DNA from: an uncultured Clostridia bacterium
Lineage (GTDB): Bacteria; Bacillota; Clostridia; Oscillospirales; Acutalibacteraceae
Reading direction: 5' to 3'
Assembly: GCA_947165615.1 (NCBI GenBank)
Contig: CAMVBD010000018.1
Span: forward strand, 1-10,979
Length of the DNA stretch: 10,979 nt
Numbering within the stretch: the stretch's first letter is position 1; each line of letters starts with the position of its first letter. Made by a program: the position numbers and the translations under genes. Below, piece after piece: positions 1-6,694 of the stretch. The notes below the pieces were generated by a model, which was not told the DNA's origin, did no database searches, and saw only the letters and a program-made list of their open reading frames with translations.

Positions 1-579
1 CTTCCGGCGTTTACCGGCGAAATCGACCAGATCCCGCCGATGTACTCCGCCCTGTCCGTCAACGGACAGCGGCTTTACGACCTCGCGCGCCAAGGCGTGG
101 AAGTGGAACGAAAACCCCGCCGGGTCACGGTCCGCGAACTCGAATACCTCGGGCAGACCGGCAAAAACGAATTTAAGATCCGCGTCGCCTGCTCCAGGGG
201 GACCTATATCCGCACCCTCATCGACGACATCGGAAAACAACTCGGCCCCGGCGCCGTCATGACCGCCCTGCGCCGTACCGCCGCCAACGGCTTTACCGAG
301 GCTGAGGCCAAAACGGAAGAAACGCTCAGGACGCTTCTTCCGGCCCCTCTTCCCGTCGACGCGCCGTTTGCCGCCCTTTCGGCAGTCACGGTGTCCGAAA
401 AACAGGCCGTGCGTTTCTTAAACGGCAACGACCTGGCGCTGTCCCGTCTGCCGGGTTTTCCCGGCGAAGGCTTAACGCGCGTGTACGCGCCGGATAAAAC
501 CTTCCTCGGGCTCGGCCTGCCGGAACCGGACGCCGACGCCCTGCGGCCGAAACGCGTGCTCAGAAAAAACGAATCGTAA
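1..579 (+). CDS. truB: tRNA pseudouridine(55) synthase TruB, 3' part (5' end outside window)
   Basis: TruB isomerises uridine 55 in the T-loop of tRNAs to pseudouridine. Reading frame 1 is open from the first base, so the gene starts before the window; about 192 codons and the stop are present. The first residues carry the family stretch around PPMYSALSVNG and LYDLAR. A second conserved block, CSRGTYIRTL followed by DDIG and an LRRT segment, matches the TruB core near the RNA-binding cleft. The last 80 or so residues fit the short TruB C-terminal domain. The catalytic aspartate lies in the missing N-terminal part and cannot be checked. An internal ATG at 40 is only the first methionine of the fragment, not a start. 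One base separates the stop from ribF, the usual truB-ribF order in Firmicutes, so the two are almost certainly co-transcribed. Confidence 0.95.
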   Translation, partial: LPAFTGEIDQIPPMYSALSVNGQRLYDLARQGVEVERKPRRVTVRELEYLGQTGKNEFKIRVACSRGTYIRTLIDDIGKQLGPGAVMTALRRTAANGFTEAEAKTEETLRTLLPAPLPVDAPFAALSAVTVSEKQAVRFLNGNDLALSRLPGFPGEGLTRVYAPDKTFLGLGLPEPDADALRPKRVLRKNES

Positions 580-580
580 T

Positions 581-1465
581 ATGAAGCAGCAATCCTCAAA
601 AACCGCCGTCGCCCTCGGGTATTTTGACGGCTTACATATCGCCCACCAAAAGGTGCTGGACGCGGCGCTCGCCAAAAAAGCGGAGGGGCTGATCCCGTCC
701 GTCCTCCTGTTTGACGTCCCGCCGGCGGAAGCGCTGACGGGGCAAAAAATACCGCGCCTGATGACGGACGCCGACCGCGACCGCGTGCTGGAAAACAGGG
801 GCTTTGCCCCCCGGCGCGTGCGCTTTGCCGAGATTCGCGACCTTACGCCCGAACAGTTTGTGCGGGAGATCCTTCAAAAAGAACTGGACGCCGCCTTCGT
901 CTGCTGCGGCTACAATTACCGCTTCGGCAAAAACGGCGCGGGCGACGCTTCGCTTCTGTCCGCTCTCTGCGAACAGGCCGGCATCGACGTCTTCGTCCTG
1001 CCCGAAACGGACGAACTGGGGGAGCCCGTCAGTTCCTCCCGCATCCGCCGTCTCGTGCAAAGCGGCGACATGGACGCCGCCGTCCGGCTGCTCGGCAGAC
1101 CGCTGCTGTTTACGGCGCCGGTGTTCTCCGGCGACCACCGCGGGCGCACCCTCGGCACGCCCACCATCAACCAGTATCTGCCGAAGGGCTTTATCCGCCC
1201 AAGGTTCGGCGTCTACGTTTCGGACGTCCTTGTCGGGGACAAAAATCTGCGCGGCGTCACGAATATCGGCTCGCGCCCGACCTTTGACGGGGAGAGCGTG
1301 CGCAGCGAGACGTACATCCTCGATTATTCCGGCGACCTGTACGGGCAGGACGTGACCGTCGGGCTCCTGCATTTTTTGCGGCCGGAACTCAGATTTCCGG
1401 ACGCGGAGTCGCTTAAAAAACAGATCGCCCGCGATGCCGAAGCCGCCGCGGCCTTCATAAGATAA
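581..1465 (+). CDS. ribF: Bifunctional riboflavin kinase / FAD synthetase RibF
   Basis: RibF phosphorylates riboflavin to FMN and adenylylates FMN to FAD in the cytosol. The 294-residue length is typical. The N-terminal nucleotidyltransferase domain (about 1-165) shows GYFDGLHIAHQ at residues 13-23, a YNYRFG segment and SSSRIR. The C-terminal flavokinase domain (about 170-294) shows RGRTLGTPTIN, FGVYVS, NIGSRPTF and a DLYGQ segment. The usual HxGH of the first domain reads H-I-A-H here, a small but noticeable change at a conserved glycine. The ATG follows the truB stop by one base and no good Shine-Dalgarno sequence precedes it, so translation probably depends on ribosomes finishing truB. The leader has no room for an FMN riboswitch. 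A hairpin terminator follows directly. Family assignment is firm; whether the altered motif affects the FAD synthetase step is unknown. Confidence 0.96.
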   Translation: MKQQSSKTAVALGYFDGLHIAHQKVLDAALAKKAEGLIPSVLLFDVPPAEALTGQKIPRLMTDADRDRVLENRGFAPRRVRFAEIRDLTPEQFVREILQKELDAAFVCCGYNYRFGKNGAGDASLLSALCEQAGIDVFVLPETDELGEPVSSSRIRRLVQSGDMDAAVRLLGRPLLFTAPVFSGDHRGRTLGTPTINQYLPKGFIRPRFGVYVSDVLVGDKNLRGVTNIGSRPTFDGESVRSETYILDYSGDLYGQDVTVGLLHFLRPELRFPDAESLKKQIARDAEAAAAFIR

Positions 1466-1506
1466 AAAACTCCCTTTCGCCAAAAAGCGAAGGGGAGTCG
1501 TTTTTT
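1464..1506. terminator. Bidirectional intrinsic terminator between ribF and the converging hydrolase gene
   Basis: A 12-base-pair stem (1469-1480 with 1487-1498, one G-U pair) encloses a six-base loop. It is followed by six T's at 1501-1506 on the plus strand and preceded by six A's at 1464-1469, which act as the U tract for minus-strand transcripts. It overlaps the ribF stop and lies just beyond the stop of the minus-strand hydrolase, so one element can end both converging units. Confidence 0.9.
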
Positions 1507-1514
1507 ATGTCCGG

Positions 1515-2186
1515 TCAGCGTTTCCCTGCCAGCCACTCTATGAGATCGGTCTCTTCGTACGTTTTCGTCCAGCAGTTGTGCCCGAGTCCGCAGTAGGTCG
1601 TAAAACTGACGTCCGCCCCAACGTCGATCGCGGATCTCGCCGCCGCGACGTCAAGTTCGATCGGAACGACCGGGTCGTCCACAGCGTGAAAAACACGGAT
1701 CGGCTTGCCCTTCATCGCGTCGGGATTGCGCCAGATGCATCTGCCGCCGCCGCAGATGGGCGCCGCCGCAACGAACGCCTCGGAAAACAGTTCCAGCAGC
1801 GCCCACGTCCCGAAGCCGCCCATTGAGAGACCCGTGATCGCGACGTTCTTTTCGTCCCCGCGAAACTCCCTGACTGCGGCGTCGATATAGTCTTTCAAAG
1901 GCAGGGCGATCTGCTCCCAGGTAAAGTCCTCGGGGCACTGGGGGGATACCGTAACAACGCGAAGACCCTTATACCCGGCGTCGAGTCCGAACAGTTTCGG
2001 AATCCCGTGGCGCTTTACGTTTTCCAGAGCGGCGGGGGAGCCGTCCCCGCGTTCGCCCATGCCGTGCAGAAATACGATCACCGGCAGCGCGTCGGATGTT
2101 TCGGCGTAATCCGGCGGCAGAGTCACGATCCCCGAGATCTTACCGACAAGGGGAATTCCTTTTGTAAAGATACGTTCGTTGGTCAT
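1515..2186 (-). CDS. Alpha/beta hydrolase, prolyl-oligopeptidase / dienelactone-hydrolase-like esterase
   Basis: A 223-residue single-domain serine hydrolase, probably cytosolic because no signal peptide or membrane segment is visible. The triad is legible. The nucleophile is Ser121 in GLSMGGFG. The acid is Asp170 or Asp171 in HAVDDPVVP, and the base is His203 in GLGHNCW. An oxyanion-hole motif FLHGMGERG (39-47) precedes them. The pattern matches small esterase-like proteins of the PF00326/PF01738/PF02230 group, often annotated as phospholipase/carboxylesterase. The substrate cannot be told from sequence. GAAAGGAG lies six to seven bases before the ATG. The gene starts 14 bases after the dipeptidase stop, so the two form one minus-strand unit and may act together on peptide or ester nutrients (inference). 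Family confidence is high, substrate confidence low. Confidence 0.88.
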   Translation of the reverse strand: MTNERIFTKGIPLVGKISGIVTLPPDYAETSDALPVIVFLHGMGERGDGSPAALENVKRHGIPKLFGLDAGYKGLRVVTVSPQCPEDFTWEQIALPLKDYIDAAVREFRGDEKNVAITGLSMGGFGTWALLELFSEAFVAAAPICGGGRCIWRNPDAMKGKPIRVFHAVDDPVVPIELDVAAARSAIDVGADVSFTTYCGLGHNCWTKTYEETDLIEWLAGKR

Positions 2187-2200
2187 AGACTGCTCCTTTC

Positions 2201-3664
2201 TCAGTTGTCGGCGCGGTTATACCCGTTTTTCATGTGAAGAGACGCGTCGTGCAAGACCTTTCCCAGCGTCTCGGTCGTCTGCTTTTTGGCCATTTCGCAC
2301 AGTTTTTCGTTGGCCTTTATCAGTACGGAGGGGTCTTCGCCTTCGGCGATCTTTTTGTCGTATTCCCGAAGGATCTTGCGCCCTTCGGTCATCACGGCGT
2401 TCTGGTAGCGCTCGATAAACTGGATGGACGTCGCGTAGTTCGCGTCCGCCAGCGCGCCGATGAGCCGCGTGCCCCAGTAAAAGTTCTCGGTGGAGACGTC
2501 CAACGTGACCTCCGACAGGTATTTCGGCATTTTCGGCACGTTCGGGTACACGGGCAGCAGCGCGTCGAAGGCTGTGGAGCCGAAGCAGATCCATTCGATC
2601 CCCTTGATGGGGTCGGGCTTGTCGGGCCGGATCTGACAGACGGATGTGACGCCCGTGCGGTTGATGCCGATGGAGCGGTACATGCCGCGCTTGCCGGTAT
2701 CCTGCCCTGTATAGGGGTTATAGGGCGTGCCCTGATAGTAGCCGGAAAGGAGGTATTTGACGTCCTCCACGGCGATCTTCCGGTCCGGGGTGAACGCCCA
2801 GGGGATGTTGTCGCTTTCGGGGGTAAATTCCGCGTCCGGTCCGTCCCAGCGGTGCGAAAACGGGGTCAGATACCGGCCCATGAACCAGGCGCGCGGGGTG
2901 TTGTAGATGTGGTCCATATCGGTGTGGGACCCGAAGACGTCGCGCGGGTTGAACGCCCCGTTCTGATTGAGATCGAGCCGGTTGTCCCGGATGAATTCCC
3001 TGAGGTCCGCCGAGCACAGGTGGTCCTTCTTTTCGCCGAACGCGTCGGCAAGGTCAAACGAATCCATGCCGAACTGGTTCGGCATCACGACCACCCTGTC
3101 GTCCGGCACGCGTCTGGCCATCCAGTGGTGTCCGCCGATGGTCTCCATCCACCACACTTCGTTTTCGTCGTTGAAGGCGATGCCGTTCATTTCGTAGGTG
3201 CCGTAGGTCTCCAGGAGGCTCGCCAGCCTCTCCACGCCCTCTCTTGCCGTATGGATATAGGGCAGGACAAGGGTCACGATGTCCTCTTCCCCAATGCCGC
3301 CGGGGATCTCCTTTTCGCCGCGCTTTTCGGGCTTTTTCAGCCGCACCAGCGGGTCGGCGGACAGGACGCGCGGGTTCGACGTAATGGTCTCGGTCGCGGT
3401 CATGCCGACGTTCTTCTCATTGATTCCGGTCGCCGCCCACACGCCGTGCGTTTCGTCCACGCTCGGACAGGCGGTATAGCGCAGCGCCGTCTCCGGCAGG
3501 GCGACCTCCAGGTGCGAAATGACGCTTTTATAGGTCTTTTTGTGATGTTTGGGGTCCATGACCACGAGTTTTTTCACGCCGAAAAAGCCGTCGTCGGTGC
3601 GGGAGATCATGGTCGAGCCGTCGTTGGAGGCGTTTTTGCCGACCAAAAGTGTTGTGCAGCCCAT
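2201..3664 (-). CDS. pepD: C69 family dipeptidase (PepD-like, Ntn-hydrolase)
   Basis: A 487-residue member of peptidase family C69 (PF03577), cytosolic enzymes that split a broad range of dipeptides. Cys3 in MGCTTLLVGK sits where family members expose an N-terminal cysteine nucleophile after processing. It is followed by the typical DGSTMISRTDD segment. Further family blocks are GVWAATGINEKNVGMTATE (about 74-92), an EDIVTLVLPY stretch and VWWMETIGGHHW. The length is normal for the family and no signal peptide is seen. The start is supported by CGAAAGGAG, seven bases before the ATG, by the required position of Cys3 near the N-terminus, and by a promoter about 50 bases upstream. It is the first gene of a two-gene unit with the downstream esterase-like hydrolase. 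The exact dipeptide preference is unknown. Confidence 0.94.
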   Translation of the reverse strand: MGCTTLLVGKNASNDGSTMISRTDDGFFGVKKLVVMDPKHHKKTYKSVISHLEVALPETALRYTACPSVDETHGVWAATGINEKNVGMTATETITSNPRVLSADPLVRLKKPEKRGEKEIPGGIGEEDIVTLVLPYIHTAREGVERLASLLETYGTYEMNGIAFNDENEVWWMETIGGHHWMARRVPDDRVVVMPNQFGMDSFDLADAFGEKKDHLCSADLREFIRDNRLDLNQNGAFNPRDVFGSHTDMDHIYNTPRAWFMGRYLTPFSHRWDGPDAEFTPESDNIPWAFTPDRKIAVEDVKYLLSGYYQGTPYNPYTGQDTGKRGMYRSIGINRTGVTSVCQIRPDKPDPIKGIEWICFGSTAFDALLPVYPNVPKMPKYLSEVTLDVSTENFYWGTRLIGALADANYATSIQFIERYQNAVMTEGRKILREYDKKIAEGEDPSVLIKANEKLCEMAKKQTTETLGKVLHDASLHMKNGYNRADN

Positions 3665-3683
3665 AGTTTAACTCCTTTCGGGT

Positions 3684-3700
3684 CCGCCGGAGTCCGGCGG
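3684..3700 (-). promoter_or_regulatory. GC-rich inverted repeat in the pepD leader
   Basis: A perfect 7-base inverted repeat, CCGCCGG and CCGGCGG, around a 3-base centre. It falls at about +3 to +19 of the predicted pepD transcript and ends some seven bases before the Shine-Dalgarno sequence. It could form a 5' hairpin that stabilises the mRNA or modulates translation, or it could be a DNA operator. No T tract follows, so it is not a terminator. Function is inferred only. Confidence 0.45.
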
Positions 3701-3709
3701 TTTGGCTTT

Positions 3710-3738
3710 ATTGTACGCCCCTTTTTTCAAAAAATCAA
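3710..3738 (-). promoter_or_regulatory. Predicted sigma-A promoter of the pepD-hydrolase unit
   Basis: On the minus strand, TTGATT (3733-3738) is separated by exactly 17 bases from TACAAT (3710-3715). Transcription would start near 3703, giving a leader of about 40 bases before the pepD ATG. The match to consensus is good and the surrounding DNA is AT-rich against a GC-rich background. Confidence 0.75.
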
Positions 3739-3749
3739 GCCGCCGTTTT

Positions 3750-3765
3750 TTCTTTTGAAAAAGAA
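3750..3765. repeat. AT-rich inverted repeat between the divergent promoters
   Basis: TTCTTTT and AAAAGAA form a perfect 7-base inverted repeat with a GA centre. It lies 11 bases upstream of the minus-strand -35 box and about 40 bases upstream of the plus-strand -35 box. This is a plausible site for a regulator acting on both divergent units, but such A/T palindromes also arise by chance. Confidence 0.3.
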
Positions 3766-3806
3766 TGCATAAATACCGTATGATCTGTCTGAAATCTCAA
3801 AAACGC

Positions 3807-3835
3807 TTGCATTCCTGCCTTTTGTTTGTTATAAT
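3807..3835 (+). promoter_or_regulatory. Predicted sigma-A promoter of the membrane-protein gene
   Basis: TTGCAT (3807-3812) and a perfect TATAAT (3830-3835) are 17 bases apart. The predicted start near 3842 leaves a leader of about 35 bases to the ATG at 3877. It is divergent from the pepD promoter, with 68 bases between the two -35 boxes. Confidence 0.8.
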
Positions 3836-3876
3836 CCGCGACAGAAATCATCCATTTGACGAACGGAGGCGCGCCA

Positions 3877-4485
3877 ATGAACGAGCGTGCGATGAGACCC
3901 CAAAAGATCTTTTGTCTTCTGTTATTGCTTGCCGCTTTGGTCTACGGCCTGGTCCTGCCCTTTTGCTGGGGAAATGATCCCGCCGAGGTCCACGGCACGC
4001 TGAGCCTGCTGTGTGAAAACCATATTCCCGCCTTTTGGGTGTGGACCGTCCTCACCGGCGGCGCGTTCACGCTCAATCTTCTGCTGTGTTACGACCGTTA
4101 CGACGACCGTCGGGAAATCCTTCGCGTCGCCCTCGCCCTGTCCATGCTCGGCATGCTTTTGACCGCCGCGACCCTCAACCACAGCATCGAAAACTGGAAT
4201 CCCAAACGCATCCTCCATTGGATCGGCGCCGTGCTGTACGCTGCGGGCCTTGCAGCGGCGTTCCTGCTGTTTTATCTGCGGCAGGTCCGGCAAAACCGGC
4301 GTTTCCTGCTGTTTCTCGGCGTCTCCGTGGCGCTGCTCTCCGGCGTCGTCGTGCAGCTTCTGGTCTTCGACCGCAACGGCTATATGGAGATCATCCCGAT
4401 CGCGGCCTTTGAAATGGAACTGCTGCTTCTGAATTTTACAAACGCCGCCGTCCCGTCCGCAAAACGGCAGGTCAAAACCGTCTGA
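3877..4485 (+). CDS. Unrecognised polytopic membrane protein, about six helices
   Basis: I do not recognise the family. The 202-residue product is mostly hydrophobic, with likely membrane helices near residues 11-30, 52-71, 82-100, 112-134, 143-164 and 170-190. Charged loops lie between them, notably YDRYDDRRE at 72-80 and LNHSIENWNPKR at 100-111. The latter, flanked by helix ends, is the most family-like segment and might line a pocket. The ATG at 3877 is chosen because GGAGG (3865-3869) lies seven bases before it; a TTG further upstream has no such site. The gene stands alone, with its own promoter and a hairpin terminator overlapping its stop. Possible relatives are small six-helix families such as DUF998 or Frag1/DRAM, but I see no decisive motif and offer this only as a search lead. 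Confidence 0.85.
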   Translation: MNERAMRPQKIFCLLLLLAALVYGLVLPFCWGNDPAEVHGTLSLLCENHIPAFWVWTVLTGGAFTLNLLLCYDRYDDRREILRVALALSMLGMLLTAATLNHSIENWNPKRILHWIGAVLYAAGLAAAFLLFYLRQVRQNRRFLLFLGVSVALLSGVVVQLLVFDRNGYMEIIPIAAFEMELLLLNFTNAAVPSAKRQVKTV

Positions 4486-4514
4486 GGTGTTTTTATAACA
4501 CCTTTTTCTTTTTT
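4485..4514 (+). terminator. Intrinsic terminator after the membrane-protein gene
   Basis: AGGTGTT (4485-4491) pairs with AACACCT (4497-4503) around a 5-base loop. It is followed by an almost unbroken T run to 4514. The stem begins at the last base of the stop codon. It separates this gene from the next operon's promoter, whose -35 box begins 14 bases later. Confidence 0.88.
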
Positions 4515-4527
4515 ATAAAGGGAAAGA

Positions 4528-4556
4528 TTGACACTCCCACTTTCTTGCGGTATAAT
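4528..4556 (+). promoter_or_regulatory. Perfect-consensus sigma-A promoter of the sugar-acid operon
   Basis: TTGACA (4528-4533) and TATAAT (4551-4556) match consensus at every position with the ideal 17-base spacer. Transcription should start near 4563, giving a leader of about 57 bases. Such a strong core promoter on a catabolic operon suggests that control is by repression (inference). Its -10 box also rules out the longer reading of the first gene, which would start before the promoter. Confidence 0.9.
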
Positions 4557-4575
4557 ATTCGGCGGAAAATCATCC

Positions 4576-4592
4576 CCGGCGGCGCACGCCGG
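4576..4592 (+). promoter_or_regulatory. GC-rich inverted repeat in the operon leader (possible operator or mRNA hairpin)
   Basis: CCGGCG and CGCCGG form a perfect 6-base inverted repeat around a 5-base centre. It lies at about +14 to +30 of the predicted transcript and 15 bases before the Shine-Dalgarno sequence. The position just downstream of a consensus promoter fits a repressor operator. An mRNA-stabilising hairpin is the alternative. No regulator gene is present in the window. Confidence 0.45.
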
Positions 4593-4619
4593 AATCACAG
4601 ACATTACGGAGGTACAGAT

Positions 4620-5813
4620 ATGGCAGAAAGATTCATCGGCACAGTTGCGCGGGGCGTTCGCGCGCCCATCATCCGCGAAGGCGACGACATTGCGAAAATC
4701 GTGGTGGACAGCGTCCTGACCGCAGCCGAAAGCGAAGGGCTCTCTCTTCGTGACAGGGACGTCGTCGCCGTGACCGAGGCGGTCGTGGCGCGCGCGCAGG
4801 GCAATTACGTCACCGTGGACCAGATCGCGTCCGATATCCGCTCCAAATTCCCGGGCGGCGAGTTCGGCGTCACGTTCCCCATCCTCTCCCGCAACCGCTT
4901 CGCCGTCTGCCTCAGAGCCATCGCCCGCGGCGCGAAAAAAATCCATCTTATGCTCTCTTACCCCTCCGACGAAGTGGGCAATCCCCTCTTCGACCCGGAC
5001 CTTGCCGACGACGCCGGCGTCGATCCGTGGAAGGACGTCCTGACCGAGGCGCAGTTCCGGGAGATTTTCGGCAGCCCCAAGCACCCCTTTACGGGCGTGG
5101 ACTATATCGCGTATTATAAAGAACTCATCACGTCGCAGGGCTGCGAGGTCGACATCCTGCTGGCAAACGACGTGCGGCGGATCCTTGACGTGACAAAGCA
5201 CGTCCTGACCTGCGACATCCACACGCGTTTCCGCAGCAAAAAGCGTCTGCTTGCCGCCGGCGCCGAGACCGTTTACGGCCTCGACGATATCATGACCGCC
5301 CCGGTGGACGGGTCCGGCTTCAACGCCTCCTACGGGCTTCTCGGCTCCAATAAAGCCACCGAGGAGCGTGTCAAGCTCTTCCCGCGCGACTGCCAGAAGG
5401 TCGTGGATTCCATCGCCGCCGCGCTTTATGAAAAGACCGGCAGACACGTGGAAGTCATGGTCTACGGCGACGGCGCGTTCAAGGACCCCGTCGGCAAGAT
5501 CTGGGAACTGGCGGACCCCGTCGTTTCCCCCGCCTTCACCGCGGGCCTGCTCGGGCAGCCGAACGAGATCAAACTCAAATACCTTGCCGACAACGATTTT
5601 AAGGACCTGTCCGGCGACGCGCTCAAAAAAGCCGTCAGCGAGCGCATCCGCGAAAAGGGCGACAACCTCGTCGGCAATATGGCGTCGCAGGGCACCACGC
5701 CCCGCCGCCTGACGGACCTCATCGGCTCACTGTGCGATTTGACCTCCGGCAGCGGCGACAAGGGCACGCCCATCGTCTGGATCCAGGGCTACTTTGACAA
5801 TTACACGATGTAA
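4620..5813 (+). CDS. Coenzyme F420-0:L-glutamate ligase (CofE)-like protein, large variant
   Basis: This 397-residue protein resembles the CofE/FbiB ligase domain (PF01996). True CofE uses GTP to add glutamate to the lactyl carboxylate of F420-0. Matching elements are REGDDIAKIV (19-28), DRDVVAVTEAVVARAQG (45-61), an acidic turn YGDGAFKDP (282-290) where CofE has its metal-binding ITDTNGR-like segment, and a C-terminal GTPIVWIQGY. CofE is normally about 250 residues; here roughly 100 or more extra residues separate the N-terminal and C-terminal blocks, so this is a divergent paralogue. The ATG at 4620 has GGAGG seven bases upstream. It is the first gene of a six-gene sugar-acid operon, with the next gene's Shine-Dalgarno sequence overlapping its stop. 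No F420 biosynthesis gene is in view, so an F420 role is doubtful and the true substrate is unknown. A ligase acting on another hydroxy-acid is one possibility (inference). Confidence 0.75.
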   Translation: MAERFIGTVARGVRAPIIREGDDIAKIVVDSVLTAAESEGLSLRDRDVVAVTEAVVARAQGNYVTVDQIASDIRSKFPGGEFGVTFPILSRNRFAVCLRAIARGAKKIHLMLSYPSDEVGNPLFDPDLADDAGVDPWKDVLTEAQFREIFGSPKHPFTGVDYIAYYKELITSQGCEVDILLANDVRRILDVTKHVLTCDIHTRFRSKKRLLAAGAETVYGLDDIMTAPVDGSGFNASYGLLGSNKATEERVKLFPRDCQKVVDSIAAALYEKTGRHVEVMVYGDGAFKDPVGKIWELADPVVSPAFTAGLLGQPNEIKLKYLADNDFKDLSGDALKKAVSERIREKGDNLVGNMASQGTTPRRLTDLIGSLCDLTSGSGDKGTPIVWIQGYFDNYTM

Positions 5814-5828
5814 GGAGAAATAAGAACC

Positions 5829-6683
5829 ATGAAGACTAACGTTCTGAACACCGATCTTACCGGCAAGGTCGCCGTCGTCACCGGCGCCGGGGGCGTGCTC
5901 TGCTCCAACTTTTCCCGCGTGCTGGCGCGCGCCGGCGCAAAGGTCGCCCTGCTGGACCTGAACCTTGAGGCCGCCGAGGCGGTCGCCGCCTCCATCGTCG
6001 AGGAGGGCGGGGTCGCCAAAGCCTACCGCTGCGACGTGCTGGACAAGGAAAACTGCCTTGCCGTCGCCGAACGGACGAAGGCCGATCTCGGTCCCTGCGA
6101 CGTCCTTTTAAACGGCGCCGGCGGCAACAACGCCCGCGCCAACACCGACAAGGAGTACTTTGAAAACGGTGACCTCGACGCCGACGTCAAGACCTTTTTC
6201 GATCTCGACAAGGCGGGCGTGGAATTCGTCTTTAACCTCAATTTTATCGGCGCCCTGATCCCCACGCAGGCGTTTGCAAAACAAATGGTGGGCAGAGAGG
6301 GCTGCTCCATCCTCAACATCAGTTCCATGAACGCCTACACGCCGCTGACCAAGATCCCGGCGTATTCGGGCGCAAAGGCTGCCATTTCCAACTTTACCCA
6401 GTGGCTCGCCGTCCATTTTTCCAAGGTCGGCATCCGCGTCAACGCCATCGCGCCCGGCTTCTTCGTCGGCAAACAAAACGCCTCTTTGCTCTTTAACCCC
6501 GACGGCACGCCCACCAAGCGCACCGAAAAGATCCTTGCCGCCACGCCCATGGGACGCTTCGGCGACACCGAAAAGGAACTGGCCGGCGCCGTGCTGTTTT
6601 TGCTCAACAACGAGGCCGCGTCCTTCATCACGGGCGTGTGCATCCCGGTTGACGGCGGCTTTTCCGCCTATTCCGGCGTATAA
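5829..6683 (+). CDS. SDR family oxidoreductase, probable D-mannonate (fructuronate) oxidoreductase of the SDR-type UxuB group
   Basis: A classical short-chain dehydrogenase of 284 residues. The Rossmann nucleotide motif TGAGGVLC is at 18-25, with Asp43 after the second strand suggesting NAD(H). NGAGG is at 95-99, and the catalytic residues are Ser165 or Ser166, Tyr179 and Lys183 in the YSGAK segment. The PGFF and PVDGGFSAYSGV segments match the Firmicutes SDR-type UxuB group (as in Bacillus subtilis), which interconverts D-fructuronate and D-mannonate. A short insertion around 102-130 is also typical of that group. The last position of the glycine motif is Cys rather than Gly. AAGGAG overlaps the preceding stop and lies about 11 bases before the ATG. 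Neighbouring Gnd and LarA-like genes support a sugar-acid substrate. The SDR fold is certain; mannonate specificity is likely but not proven, and another ketoaldonate reductase is possible. Confidence 0.9.
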   Translation: MKTNVLNTDLTGKVAVVTGAGGVLCSNFSRVLARAGAKVALLDLNLEAAEAVAASIVEEGGVAKAYRCDVLDKENCLAVAERTKADLGPCDVLLNGAGGNNARANTDKEYFENGDLDADVKTFFDLDKAGVEFVFNLNFIGALIPTQAFAKQMVGREGCSILNISSMNAYTPLTKIPAYSGAKAAISNFTQWLAVHFSKVGIRVNAIAPGFFVGKQNASLLFNPDGTPTKRTEKILAATPMGRFGDTEKELAGAVLFLLNNEAASFITGVCIPVDGGFSAYSGV

Positions 6684-6694
6684 AGGAGAACGAC

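Noticed and set aside
541..581. FMN riboswitch controlling ribF
   Set aside because: The ribF ATG follows the truB stop by one base, and the upstream sequence is truB coding DNA with no RFN-like conserved boxes.
3856..3876. TTG start for the membrane protein
   Set aside because: It has no ribosome binding site, and the GGAGG at 3865-3869 would lie inside the coding sequence. That site is correctly spaced for the ATG at 3877.
4545..4619. 25-residue N-terminal extension of the CofE-like protein
   Set aside because: It would start upstream of the -10 box at 4551-4556, so the codons would not be on the transcript. The ATG at 4620 has GGAGG at the right distance.
4557..4619. Riboswitch or attenuator in the leader of the sugar-acid operon
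   Set aside because: The leader is only about 57 bases and has one short hairpin with no T tract or complex fold, too small for known riboswitch classes.
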